This document shows, in pieces, positions 1-6,513 of a stretch of DNA of 19,139 bases (positions are counted from its first letter, which is position 1; every line of letters begins with the position of its first letter). Below the pieces are notes generated by a model. That model saw nothing but the letters and a program-made list of their open reading frames with translations. It searched no databases and was not told the DNA's origin. Location: assembly GCA_963656825.1 (NCBI GenBank), contig CAVKJG010000037.1, positions 1 to 19,139 of the forward strand. The letters run 5' to 3'. A program made the position numbers and the translations under genes. The DNA is from CAG-841 sp963656825 (GTDB lineage Bacteria > Bacillota > Clostridia > Oscillospirales > CAG-272).

Positions 1-22
1 CCCCCCCCCCCCCCCCCCCCCC
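1..22. other. Homopolymer C run at contig edge
   Basis: The first 22 bases are all C. Nothing else in the window has such a run. It is most simply a sequencing or assembly artefact at a contig end (poly-G tails from two-colour chemistry appear as poly-C on the other strand). From 23 to about 130 I see no gene, only AT-rich sequence. Confidence 0.8.
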
Positions 23-130
23 AGCATTTGTCAATAGCTTTTAAGTAATTTTTTTCGTTTAAGCGACTTCTTTCCCGTATTTTCAGGTTCGGGGGGCGGG
101 TATAATGGCGCGCAAGCGCGGGAAAATAAA

Positions 131-158
131 AAAACCGCACCCAATCGGATGCGGTTTT
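131..158 (-). terminator. Intrinsic terminator after rbr
   Basis: AAAACCGCA (131-139) pairs with TGCGGTTTT (150-158), with an inner CC/GG pair and an AATC loop. A-rich and T-rich flanks lie on both sides, so it can work in either direction. It sits about 20 bases past the rubrerythrin stop codon and ends the perR-rbr transcript. Confidence 0.85.
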
Positions 159-179
159 TTCAGACTTATATTAAAAGGA

Positions 180-728
180 TTATTTACCGAAATATCTGTT
201 AAGAAGTCCCTCAAAGGCTCTGCCGTGACGGGCTTCGTCCTTTGCCATTTCGTGCACGGTGTCATGAATTGCGTCAAGATTGGCGGCTTTGGCTCTCTTT
301 GCAAGGTCATATTTGCCTGCTGTCGCGCCGTTTTCGGCAGCAACTCTCATTTCAAGGTTTTTCTTTGTGGAGGGCGTTACGACTTCGCCGAGAATTTCCG
401 CAAATTTAGCTGCGTGTTCAGCTTCTTCATACGCGGCTTTTTCCCAATAAAGACCGATTTCGGGGTAACCTTCTCTGAACGCAACCCTTGCCATAGCGAG
501 ATACATACCCACTTCGGAACATTCGCCGCTGAAATTAGCGCGGAGATCGTTTATGATATCTTCAGAAACGCCTTCCGTAATGCCTACAACGTGTTCCGTA
601 GCCCATGAATTTTTGTTTTCTTCAACCTTTTCAAATTTTTCTGCCGGAACGCCGCACTGAGGGCATTTTTCGGGGGGAGTATCTCCCTCGTGAACGTAAC
701 CGCATACTTTGCATACCCATTTTGCCAT
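180..728 (-). CDS. rbr: Reverse rubrerythrin (N-terminal rubredoxin, NADH-linked peroxidase type)
   Basis: This 182-residue cytoplasmic non-haem iron protein should reduce hydrogen peroxide, and possibly oxygen, in an anaerobe. An N-terminal rubredoxin domain (about residues 1-37) carries two CxxC-type pairs, CKVCG and CPQCG, that bind one iron. A ferritin-like four-helix domain follows, with E/ExxH di-iron ligands visible in FSGECSE, EEAEH and DEARH. The rubredoxin-first order is that of reverse rubrerythrins of clostridia, the opposite of classical rubrerythrin. The ATG at 728 is chosen because a CCTCCT (AGGAGG on the coding strand) lies at 738-743; an upstream extension would have no such site. 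The start lies 19 bases behind perR, so the two genes form an operon, which fits peroxide-dependent derepression. Confidence 0.9.
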   Translation of the reverse strand: MAKWVCKVCGYVHEGDTPPEKCPQCGVPAEKFEKVEENKNSWATEHVVGITEGVSEDIINDLRANFSGECSEVGMYLAMARVAFREGYPEIGLYWEKAAYEEAEHAAKFAEILGEVVTPSTKKNLEMRVAAENGATAGKYDLAKRAKAANLDAIHDTVHEMAKDEARHGRAFEGLLNRYFGK

Positions 729-747
729 AAATTTATTCCTCCTGAAA

Positions 748-1158
748 TTATTTTTTGTTTTTATCAAGACATTTTCCGCATATTCCGCGAAAAACTATAC
801 TTGCCGATGTAATTTTGCCGTCGATTTCTTTTTCGACCTGATCAAGTCCCGCAATTTCAACATGGGACATAATATCTTCAACCGCTCCGCATTGTGTGCA
901 GAAAAAGTGGTTGTGATAATTCACGTTGCCGTCATACCGTTCTTTTCCCTTGGCTCCGAGCGCGATTATATCTCCGCTGTCGCAAAGCGCGGCAAGATTA
1001 CGGTAGACTGTCGCAAGGCTTATTTCGGGATATTCTTTCCTCAAACTTGCGTAAACCATATCCGCCGTGGGATGGTCCTTCCGCGAGCGCATATTTTTAA
1101 GTATTGCGTCGCGCTTGTCGGAGTGCTTCTGAGTTGTCTGTCGCTTTTCCGTAAGCAT
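748..1158 (-). CDS. perR: Fur-family peroxide repressor PerR
   Basis: This 136-residue dimeric metal-dependent repressor has a winged-helix DNA-binding half (about 10-75, including LATVYRNL) and a C-terminal dimerisation half. Two CxxC pairs (C87/C90 and C127/C130) form the structural zinc site. Residues matching the regulatory-site ligands of Bacillus PerR are all present: H29, D76, H82, H84 and D95. The aspartate at 95 and the histidine in HPTAD favour PerR over Fur. In PerR, metal-catalysed oxidation of such histidines releases DNA. The ATG at 1158 is preferred, behind a GGGTGGG stretch; an in-frame TTG at 1179 would sit against the operator. The gene is first in the operon with the rubrerythrin gene and is probably autoregulated. 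Confidence 0.85.
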   Translation of the reverse strand: MLTEKRQTTQKHSDKRDAILKNMRSRKDHPTADMVYASLRKEYPEISLATVYRNLAALCDSGDIIALGAKGKERYDGNVNYHNHFFCTQCGAVEDIMSHVEIAGLDQVEKEIDGKITSASIVFRGICGKCLDKNKK

Positions 1159-1180
1159 ATTGTCCCACCCGCTTTTCAAA

Positions 1181-1193
1181 AATGATAATCATT
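1181..1193. promoter_or_regulatory. PerR/Fur-type operator palindrome
   Basis: AATGATAATCATT is a perfect 6-1-6 inverted repeat (AATGAT, A, ATCATT), close to the Fur/PerR box core. It lies just downstream of the perR -10 box, around the expected transcription start, so a bound repressor would block perR-rbr transcription. Binding by PerR itself is inferred. Confidence 0.7.
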
Positions 1194-1202
1194 ACTGTTA
1201 TT

Positions 1203-1230
1203 AGTATACACGGTTTTTCCGGAATGTCAA
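1203..1230 (-). promoter_or_regulatory. perR-rbr promoter (housekeeping sigma)
   Basis: On the minus strand, TTGACA (1230-1225) is followed by 16 bases and TATACT (1208-1203). The start of transcription should fall near 1196, next to the operator at 1181-1193. Confidence 0.8.
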
Positions 1231-1276
1231 TAGTTTTTTCAAAAAAATTTATATTTTTCTCAGCGTCGCTACCCTA

Positions 1277-1305
1277 TTGATTTTTTTCCGGAAATCGTAT
1301 ATCAT
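1277..1305 (+). promoter_or_regulatory. Candidate ribF promoter
   Basis: TTGATT (1277-1282), a 17-base spacer and TATCAT (1300-1305) precede ribF by about 35 bases. The match is moderate (4 of 6 in each box). No FMN riboswitch is visible between this and the start codon. Confidence 0.5.
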
Positions 1306-1340
1306 AATTATGTAATGATTTTTTTCAAAAGGCAAAAGCT

Positions 1341-2288
1341 ATGCTGGTAATTGATTTGAAAACAGGCCTCCGAACCGAACTTAATAATGATATGTCTTTA
1401 TCCTGCGCAGTCGGCAATTTTGACGGCGTTCATAAAGGTCATATGGCACTTCTGCAAAAAGCGGCGGAAAAAAACGGCTGTACGCACAGTGCGGTATGGA
1501 CGTTTGCCACACATCCGCGCGTCTGCATGGGCGATGAAAATTTTTCCGCACTCACGACAACCGGACAAAAGCTCGCGCTGTTTGCCGACGCCGGAATCGA
1601 GCTTGCCATACTTGAGGATTTCACCGCCGTAAAGGATATGTCGCCGGAGGATTTTGCCGTAAAGCTGCTTTACGGCAGGTGCGGCGTCCGCACCGCCGTA
1701 TGCGGATACAATTTCAGATTCGGCAAAAACGCCGCCGGAACGCCCTCGCTGCTCTCAAAGGAATTCTCGCGGCTCGGGGCAGACGTTATAACGGTTGACG
1801 CCGTAAAAACCGCAGAAGGAGAAATAATCAGCTCCTCCGCAATACGCGCTCTTATCGAGGGCGGAAATATCGGAAAGGCAAACGAAATGCTCGGAAGAGA
1901 ATTTACCGTTTCTCTCCCCGTAAGCGAAGGTCATAAGCTCGGAAGAACGCTCGGACTTCCCACAATAAATCAGGTATTTCCGTCGGGATACGTAATTCCG
2001 CGTCACGGCGTATATGCCGCCAAATGCAATATAAAAGGAAAAGAATATATTGCCGTCACGAACGTAGGCGTAAGACCGACGGTCACGGAAAATATCGAAA
2101 ACATAAACTGCGAAACTCACATAATTGATTTTTCGGGCGATCTGTACGGAGAGCTCGTTTCAGTAAGGCTTTACCGCTTTCTGCGCGACGAAAAAAAATT
2201 TTCCTCCGTCGCTGAGCTTAAATCGGCGATAACCGCAGATGTGCTAAAAGCCGAGGAACTGTTTTCCTCAAAAGGATATAACCAATGA
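1341..2288 (+). CDS. ribF: Bifunctional riboflavin kinase / FAD synthetase
   Basis: This cytoplasmic enzyme phosphorylates riboflavin to FMN and adenylylates FMN to FAD. At 315 residues it has the usual length. The N-terminal nucleotidyltransferase domain shows GNFDGVHKGH at residues 25-34, the adenylyltransferase signature, and ISSSAIR further on. The C-terminal kinase domain has GRTLGLPTIN (normally PTAN), VGVRPTV and ETHIIDFSGDLYG. The start is the first ATG; the ribosome site is weak (AAAAGGC). Its stop overlaps the start of the next gene by four bases (ATGA), indicating translational coupling to a cell-wall protein with no obvious link to flavin synthesis. Confidence 0.93.
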   Translation: MLVIDLKTGLRTELNNDMSLSCAVGNFDGVHKGHMALLQKAAEKNGCTHSAVWTFATHPRVCMGDENFSALTTTGQKLALFADAGIELAILEDFTAVKDMSPEDFAVKLLYGRCGVRTAVCGYNFRFGKNAAGTPSLLSKEFSRLGADVITVDAVKTAEGEIISSSAIRALIEGGNIGKANEMLGREFTVSLPVSEGHKLGRTLGLPTINQVFPSGYVIPRHGVYAAKCNIKGKEYIAVTNVGVRPTVTENIENINCETHIIDFSGDLYGELVSVRLYRFLRDEKKFSSVAELKSAITADVLKAEELFSSKGYNQ

Positions 2289-3592
2289 AATTACACAAAA
2301 GTATAAAATTCACGATTATCCTTATGTGCGCTGCAATATTGCTTTCGGCGCAGCTTGCTTTTCCCGTCTGCGCCGCGGACTTTGAGGGCGAGCTTCACGC
2401 CGGAAACATATGCGTTATGAACACCGAATATTCGGAGGTCGTCTACACGAAAAACGCCGATGAAAAAATCGCGCCCGGGCCCTCCGCAAAGATACTTGCC
2501 GGAGTTCTTGCCTTCGAGCATTATGCAGGAAACGAGGAAAAGCTTGTGACCGTAACCTCCGCCGCCCTGAAGGATATTTACGGCGGAGCGGTGATAAACT
2601 TAAAGGAAGGCGAGCAGCTCCGCGCGATAGATCTTATCTACGCAATAATAGTCGGAGGCGCGAGCGACGCGGCAAACGCCCTCGCTATAGACATAGCCGG
2701 AAACGTTACGGAATTTGTCGCAATGATGAACCGCAAGGCACGCGAGCTCGGCGCGACCTCTACCGCATATGCAAATCCGACGGGGCTTGACGCACGTGGC
2801 GCGTATACGACCGCGCGCGACACGGCAATCATCGCCTGCTACGCGCGAAAAAATCAGAAATATATGCAGGCGTGCAATACCAAAACATATAAAATTCCGG
2901 AAAACAAAACAAGCAAGGCGCGCACGGTCTACACCAAAAACGCCTTCCTTGCGAATTATTCCTCTGACAAATATCTCTATTCAAAGGCGGAGGGAATGAG
3001 CGTCGGATTTACCGACGACGCCGGCAGATGCGTTATAACCTCGGCTTCCGAAAAAGCGTTTTCGTTTGTCTGCGTGGTGATGGGCACAAAGGACGGCAGC
3101 GACGGACAAATGTACGCGTACACCGACGCAAAGGCTCTTATCGAATGGGCGCTCGGAAATTTTGCGCTTGTTAAAATCTGCACCTCGGCAGACGTTATCG
3201 GCGAGCTTCCCGTTTCGCTTTCAAAGGAGAGAAATTACGTCACCGTCGCCGCCAAAAGCGACGTCTATGCGTTTCTACCGGAGGATACGGATACATCGAA
3301 AATAGCAAGAACTGCTGAATATTATGAAGAATCGCTCACGGCTCCCGTCCGGAAAGGCACAGAGGTCGGAGAGCTGACGCTCACGCTTGACGGAAAGGTT
3401 CTCGGCACAGTTCCGCTCATAACCAAGCTTGACGCCGAAAAAAGCGCATCTCTTTCGCTCGAAGCCGGCATAAAAAGCGCAATGAAATCAAAGCCGTTTG
3501 TGATTGCAGTATCGGTAATAATCGCGGCTGCCGCACTTTTTACACTTGTCAGAATTTTCGCGCTGATGAAAAAAGCTCACACAAAAAAATAA
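2285..3592 (+). CDS. Membrane-anchored DD-carboxypeptidase-like protein (S11 family) lacking catalytic motifs
   Basis: A 435-residue exported protein: signal peptide at about 1-31 (ending VCA|AD), an S11 (DacA/DacF) domain at about 32-290, a PBP5 C-terminal-type beta domain at about 300-395 (PVRKGTEVGELTL), and a membrane helix at about 403-427 with a basic tail. Family features such as NPTGLDARGAYTTARD and GFTDDAGRCV align well with DacF. All three active-site motifs are changed: SxxK reads P66-S67-A68-K69, so the nucleophile serine is proline; SxN reads G125-A126-S127; KTG reads S239-V240-G241. Carboxypeptidase activity and penicillin binding are therefore not expected. The frame is open and intact, so this is a pseudoenzyme rather than a decayed gene. 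It may bind peptidoglycan or regulate a partner; that is inference. Confidence 0.85.
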   Translation: MKLHKSIKFTIILMCAAILLSAQLAFPVCAADFEGELHAGNICVMNTEYSEVVYTKNADEKIAPGPSAKILAGVLAFEHYAGNEEKLVTVTSAALKDIYGGAVINLKEGEQLRAIDLIYAIIVGGASDAANALAIDIAGNVTEFVAMMNRKARELGATSTAYANPTGLDARGAYTTARDTAIIACYARKNQKYMQACNTKTYKIPENKTSKARTVYTKNAFLANYSSDKYLYSKAEGMSVGFTDDAGRCVITSASEKAFSFVCVVMGTKDGSDGQMYAYTDAKALIEWALGNFALVKICTSADVIGELPVSLSKERNYVTVAAKSDVYAFLPEDTDTSKIARTAEYYEESLTAPVRKGTEVGELTLTLDGKVLGTVPLITKLDAEKSASLSLEAGIKSAMKSKPFVIAVSVIIAAAALFTLVRIFALMKKAHTKK

Positions 3593-3603
3593 CATAAAAA
3601 GCG

Positions 3604-3641
3604 TCCGCCGCGCAAAAAATATTTTTGCCGGCGGATTTTTT
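3604..3641 (+). terminator. Intrinsic terminator after the DacF-like gene
   Basis: TCCGCCG (3604-3610) pairs with CGGCGGA (3629-3635); an inner GCAAAAA/TTTTTGC helix continues the stem and a run of six T follows. The right arm also belongs to a second possible hairpin, TTTTTGCCGG (3622-3631) with CCGGCAAAAA (3645-3654), which cannot form at the same time. Confidence 0.75.
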
Positions 3642-3674
3642 CTTCCGGCAAAAACCGAAAGGCAGAAACCCTTA

Positions 3675-3923
3675 ATGGATATGGCTGATATAAAGATGAC
3701 CGAAACGGCTATAAAGGATGTCGGCAGGTCGGCTGCAAGCTGCTGGAACGCGATGACCGAAAATAACATCGAACTGAGACTTCGTTTTTCTCTTGCGGAT
3801 CTCATTCTTGTCGCTGCGGGGACGATTTTTCTGACGGCTTCAATGAGCGCCGTCAGAAAGCTCTGCCATCAGCGCAAGGTAAAGCGCGAAGCCGAAAAGC
3901 TGGCAAAGGAAAGGTCGGAATAG
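3675..3923 (+). CDS. Small single-pass membrane protein, unknown
   Basis: I do not recognise this 82-residue protein. Residues 1-36 are polar and mixed in charge. Residues about 39-59 (LADLILVAAGTIFLTASMSAV) form one membrane helix, followed by a strongly charged basic tail (RKLCHQRKVKREAEKLAKE) that looks helical. Positive charges at the tail suggest it stays in the cytoplasm. The ribosome site is weak (GAAAGG, 12 bases ahead of the ATG). The gene sits between two terminators with only about 33 bases upstream, so it depends on read-through from the DacF-like gene or on an unseen promoter. The membrane helix, tail and tight fit between terminators favour a real gene, but this is uncertain. 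Confidence 0.5.
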   Translation: MDMADIKMTETAIKDVGRSAASCWNAMTENNIELRLRFSLADLILVAAGTIFLTASMSAVRKLCHQRKVKREAEKLAKERSE

Positions 3924-3928
3924 GTGAA

Positions 3929-3980
3929 AAAAACGCCGTTTTTGCGGAAAACTCCGCTTAAAAACGGCGTTTTTCTTTTT
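3929..3980 (+). terminator. Strong intrinsic terminator
   Basis: AAAAACGCCGTTTTT (3929-3943) pairs exactly with AAAAACGGCGTTTTT (3960-3974), extended inward by GCGG/CCGC with a two-base bulge, and followed by CTTTTT. It begins six bases past the small membrane protein's stop codon. Confidence 0.9.
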
Positions 3981-4135
3981 AATACAAATGTATAAGTGAT
4001 TTTTACACATTGTTTTTCCACACAGTCCACATACGGATTCGTGTCGGTTTTTATAATTTTTCGCCTGTTTTACGGAAAATTTTCCGCCGGAAGCAATGCT
4101 TTCGGGCGCGGATTTGTCCGATATAATATGATGTG

Positions 4136-4224
4136 ATGTTTTATCTTTATTTACGTTTATTATGTTGACAATTAACATTTATGATGATATAATTAACATC
4201 GTAAAATGTTATACATATGAACAT
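4136..4224. promoter_or_regulatory. Array of AACAT/ATGTT half-sites, likely DeoR-family operator
   Basis: The five-base half-site occurs as ATGTT at 4136-4140, 4162-4166 and 4206-4210 and as AACAT at 4174-4178, 4195-4199 and 4220-4224. Neighbouring copies form inverted repeats (for example 4162-4178 and 4195-4210), and ATTAACAT is repeated directly 21 bases apart (two helical turns). The array surrounds the promoter of the DeoR-type gene, which suggests autoregulation. Upstream, 3981-4135 holds a 14-base palindrome (CGGAAAATTTTCCG, 4073-4086) and otherwise nothing I can name. Confidence 0.6.
4165..4193 (+). promoter_or_regulatory. Consensus promoter of the deoR-dehydrogenase operon
   Basis: TTGACA (4165-4170), a 17-base spacer and TATAAT (4188-4193): a perfect match to the housekeeping consensus. 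Its boxes overlap the AACAT/ATGTT half-sites, so a repressor bound there would exclude RNA polymerase. Confidence 0.9.
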
Positions 4225-4255
4225 TTGACACACAGGCTGTGAAAGGAGGACTTAC

Positions 4256-5026
4256 ATGACTCAGAAAGAACGGCTTGAAAGCATACGCGATCTTCTTTCG
4301 TCGCACCCGTTCGTGTCGCTCGGAGAGCTTGAAAAGCTTTTTCCGGAGGTCACAAGCATGACGCTGCGCCGCGATATCGACCGTCTTGAAGCAAAGGGCG
4401 AGCTTATCAAGGTGCGCGGCGGAGCAAGATCGATGAAGTTTCTAACGACCTCCGCCGAGGACGACTTCGGCAAAAGACTTTACGAGGCAACGGAAGAAAA
4501 AACACGCATAGCGGAATGTGCCGCGGGCTTTGTCGAAACTGGAAGATCCGTCTTTATAGATTCGGGAACTACGGCACTCAGGCTTGCCTCCATCGTTGCG
4601 GACGAGCGTTTTACCGTAACCACAACGGGACCGCACGTCGCAATAGAGCTTGCAAAAAAACAAAAACCGATAGTAAATCTTGTGGGAGGAATGATAAACC
4701 ACGAAAATCTTTCGGTTTCCGGCATGCAGGCGATCAGATTCATAGACGGAATAAACATCGACACGGCGTTTGTCGTGCCTTCGGGATATTCCGAGGAATG
4801 CGGCTTTTCCTGCGGAAATTATGCGGAATGCGAGCTTAAAAAATATGTTATAAGCAAAGCGCGCCGCGTGATAATGCTTATGGACGGCGACAAGATCGAC
4901 CGCAATCTTCCCTACACGTTCAGTACGGAGACGGGGCTTTACGCCGTCATCACCGACAGGGAGCTTCCGCCTGCGATAAACCGCAGATTCACGGAAGCCG
5001 GCGTCCGCGTTATAATAGCCGGATAA
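4256..5026 (+). CDS. DeoR/GlpR-family transcriptional regulator
   Basis: A 256-residue regulator. The N-terminal winged helix-turn-helix (about 1-57; VTSMTLRRDIDRLEAKGEL) has the DeoR-family pattern ending in VRGGA. The C-terminal DeoRC domain (about 75-235) has DSGTTALRLA and TTTGPHVAIEL, resembling phosphosugar-binding isomerase folds; members usually respond to phosphorylated sugars. The start has a strong ribosome site (AGGAGG, 4243-4251 region). It is the first gene behind a consensus promoter full of half-sites and reads in the same direction as the dehydrogenase genes, with 77 bases between. Control of the dehydrogenase by a sugar-phosphate signal is a reasonable inference; the true effector cannot be read from sequence. 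Confidence 0.85.
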   Translation: MTQKERLESIRDLLSSHPFVSLGELEKLFPEVTSMTLRRDIDRLEAKGELIKVRGGARSMKFLTTSAEDDFGKRLYEATEEKTRIAECAAGFVETGRSVFIDSGTTALRLASIVADERFTVTTTGPHVAIELAKKQKPIVNLVGGMINHENLSVSGMQAIRFIDGINIDTAFVVPSGYSEECGFSCGNYAECELKKYVISKARRVIMLMDGDKIDRNLPYTFSTETGLYAVITDRELPPAINRRFTEAGVRVIIAG

Positions 5027-5036
5027 AAAATTCAAA

Positions 5037-5084
5037 GCGCCGCCTGTGACGGAGAGTCGGCGCAAAAACAAAATCCACTCCGTC
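5037..5084 (+). promoter_or_regulatory. Hairpin region ahead of the E2 gene with alternative pairings
   Basis: GCGCCG (5037-5042) can pair with CGGCGC (5058-5063). Alternatively GACGGAG (5048-5054) can pair with CTCCGTC (5078-5084), which would bring structure close to the E2 ribosome site (GGAG, 5091-5094). There is no T run, so this is not a terminator. Function unknown. Confidence 0.35.
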
Positions 5085-5103
5085 GGAAATGGAGAAAACA
5101 AAC

Positions 5104-6426
5104 ATGGCAACAGCTGTAATAATGCCCAGACAAGGTCAAAGCGTGGAAAGCTGCATCATCACCGAATGGAAGAAAAAGGTCGGCGATAAAGTCAGCGCAG
5201 GCGACGTGCTGTTTTCGTACGAAACGGATAAGTCCGCTTTTGACGAAACCGCAACGACGGAAGGCACGCTTCTCAGAATTTTCGCCGCGGAAGGCGACGA
5301 CGTTCCCTGCCTTGAAACCGTGTGCATAATAGGAAACGAAGGCGAAGATATTTCTTCGCTTATCCCCAAAAAAGAAGAAGCCGCGGCAGCTCCCTCGCAG
5401 GCTTCCGCCGAAGAAAAAAAGGAGGAAGCTCCGGCAAAGCCCACGGCACAGGCGACAGGCGCGGCGGCGACGGAGGGCGGCAGACTTAAAATATCTCCCA
5501 GAGCAAGAAATCTTGCGGCAAAGACCGACGCCGATATTTCAAAGGCGATTCCCACAGGTCCCAGCGGCAGAATAATAGAGCGCGACATTCAGAAGGCGCT
5601 TGACGAAGGCTTCACAGTAACAGCCGAAATTTCGGAAAAACAGCTTAAAGGCGAATTTGCTCCCGCACCGGAGCGCAAAGCGGAGGAAGCTCCCGCAGTT
5701 GCAGCCGCTCCCGCGCAGAAAACAGGCTATACGGACGAAAAGCTTTCCCAGATACGCAAGGTCATTTCAAAATCAATGCACACCTCCCTTACCGAGCTTG
5801 CTCAGCTTACGCTTACAACCTCGTTTGACGCGTCGGCTCTCGTCGCGCTCAGAGCAAGCCTTAAAGCCGGCGGCGAAGCTATGGGCATAGGAAACATAAC
5901 CTACAACGATATGATACTTTTCGCCGTGGCGAAAACTCTCGCAACGGGAAAATACAAGGCGCTCAACGCAAACCTTATCGGCGGCGACACAATGAGATAC
6001 TTCGACGGCGTTCACCTCGGCATAGCGGTTGACACCGAAAGAGGACTTATGGTTCCCACGGTGTTCGACGCGCAGACGCTCACCCTTTCCGAGCTTGCAA
6101 AGCAGGCAAAGGCGCTCGCCGTCGACTGCCAGAGCGGAAAAGCAAATCCCGACGTGCTCAGGGGGGCTTCGTTTACGATAAGCAACATCGGTCCTACGGG
6201 AATTGAAAGCTTCACTCCCGTTATCAATCCTCCGCAGACGGCGATCCTCGGCGTCTGCTCGCTGACAAAGAGAGTAAAGGAAAAGGACGGCGCTCCCGTA
6301 TTCTATCCGTGCATTCCGCTTTCTCTGACGATAGATCACAGAGCGGTTGACGGCGCTCCCGCCGCAAAATTCCTTTCCGAGCTTGTACGCGATCTCGAAA
6401 ACTTCAATCTGCTGCTGACAATTTAA
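5104..6426 (+). CDS. pdhC: Dihydrolipoamide acyltransferase (E2) of a 2-oxo-acid dehydrogenase complex
   Basis: This 440-residue core subunit transfers the acyl group from lipoamide to CoA. It has one lipoyl domain (1-78) with the lysine to be lipoylated at K43 in ETDKSAFDE, an Ala/Glu/Pro-rich linker (about 88-125), a peripheral-subunit-binding domain (127-166; ISPRARNLA and GPSGRIIERDI), a second Ala/Pro linker, and the catalytic domain (about 208-440) ending with DHRAVDGAPAAKFL, where H412 and D416 are the active-site pair. The ATG at 5104 is chosen because GGAG lies nine bases ahead; an ATG at 5089 has no site and adds only five residues. Together with E3 and the fused E1 it makes a complete complex; pyruvate is the likeliest substrate, acetoin or branched-chain acids being alternatives. 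No lipoate ligase gene is in the window. Confidence 0.9.
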   Translation: MATAVIMPRQGQSVESCIITEWKKKVGDKVSAGDVLFSYETDKSAFDETATTEGTLLRIFAAEGDDVPCLETVCIIGNEGEDISSLIPKKEEAAAAPSQASAEEKKEEAPAKPTAQATGAAATEGGRLKISPRARNLAAKTDADISKAIPTGPSGRIIERDIQKALDEGFTVTAEISEKQLKGEFAPAPERKAEEAPAVAAAPAQKTGYTDEKLSQIRKVISKSMHTSLTELAQLTLTTSFDASALVALRASLKAGGEAMGIGNITYNDMILFAVAKTLATGKYKALNANLIGGDTMRYFDGVHLGIAVDTERGLMVPTVFDAQTLTLSELAKQAKALAVDCQSGKANPDVLRGASFTISNIGPTGIESFTPVINPPQTAILGVCSLTKRVKEKDGAPVFYPCIPLSLTIDHRAVDGAPAAKFLSELVRDLENFNLLLTI

Positions 6427-6435
6427 CCTTTTATA

Positions 6436-6495
6436 CAAAAGTATAATATTCTCGTTCACAGCGGCGGACGCGGATATAAAAATACACAGCCGCTG
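6436..6495 (+). repeat. Intergenic element, copy 1 (ahead of lpdA)
   Basis: Contains CAAAAGTATAATATT (6436-6450), then a hairpin CAGCGGC (6459-6465)/GCCGCTG (6489-6495) with a 23-base loop, ending 18 bases before the lpdA start. The same 15-mer and layout recur ahead of the E1 gene. TATACAAAAGTATA at 6432-6445 is itself a small hairpin. Confidence 0.55.
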
Positions 6496-6513
6496 AGAAA
6501 CGGAAAAAACAAA

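Noticed and set aside
29..34. Minus-strand TTGACA reading off the left end
   Set aside because: The -10 region would lie in the artefactual C run, so it cannot be assessed.
101..106. TATAAT as a plus-strand promoter
   Set aside because: No -35 box at 16-18 bases and no plus-strand gene follows; the terminator and minus-strand gene explain the region.
105..608. Plus-strand 167-codon frame near the contig start
   Set aside because: Runs antisense through the terminator and the rubrerythrin gene, which has clear motifs on the other strand.
1159..1179. Upstream TTG start for PerR
   Set aside because: It abuts the operator and leaves no ribosome site; the ATG at 1158 gives a normal PerR N terminus.
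6442..6447. Internal promoters at the TATAAT in the twin intergenic elements (also 7886-7891)
   Set aside because: Neither copy has a -35 box or an extended -10 TG at proper spacing.
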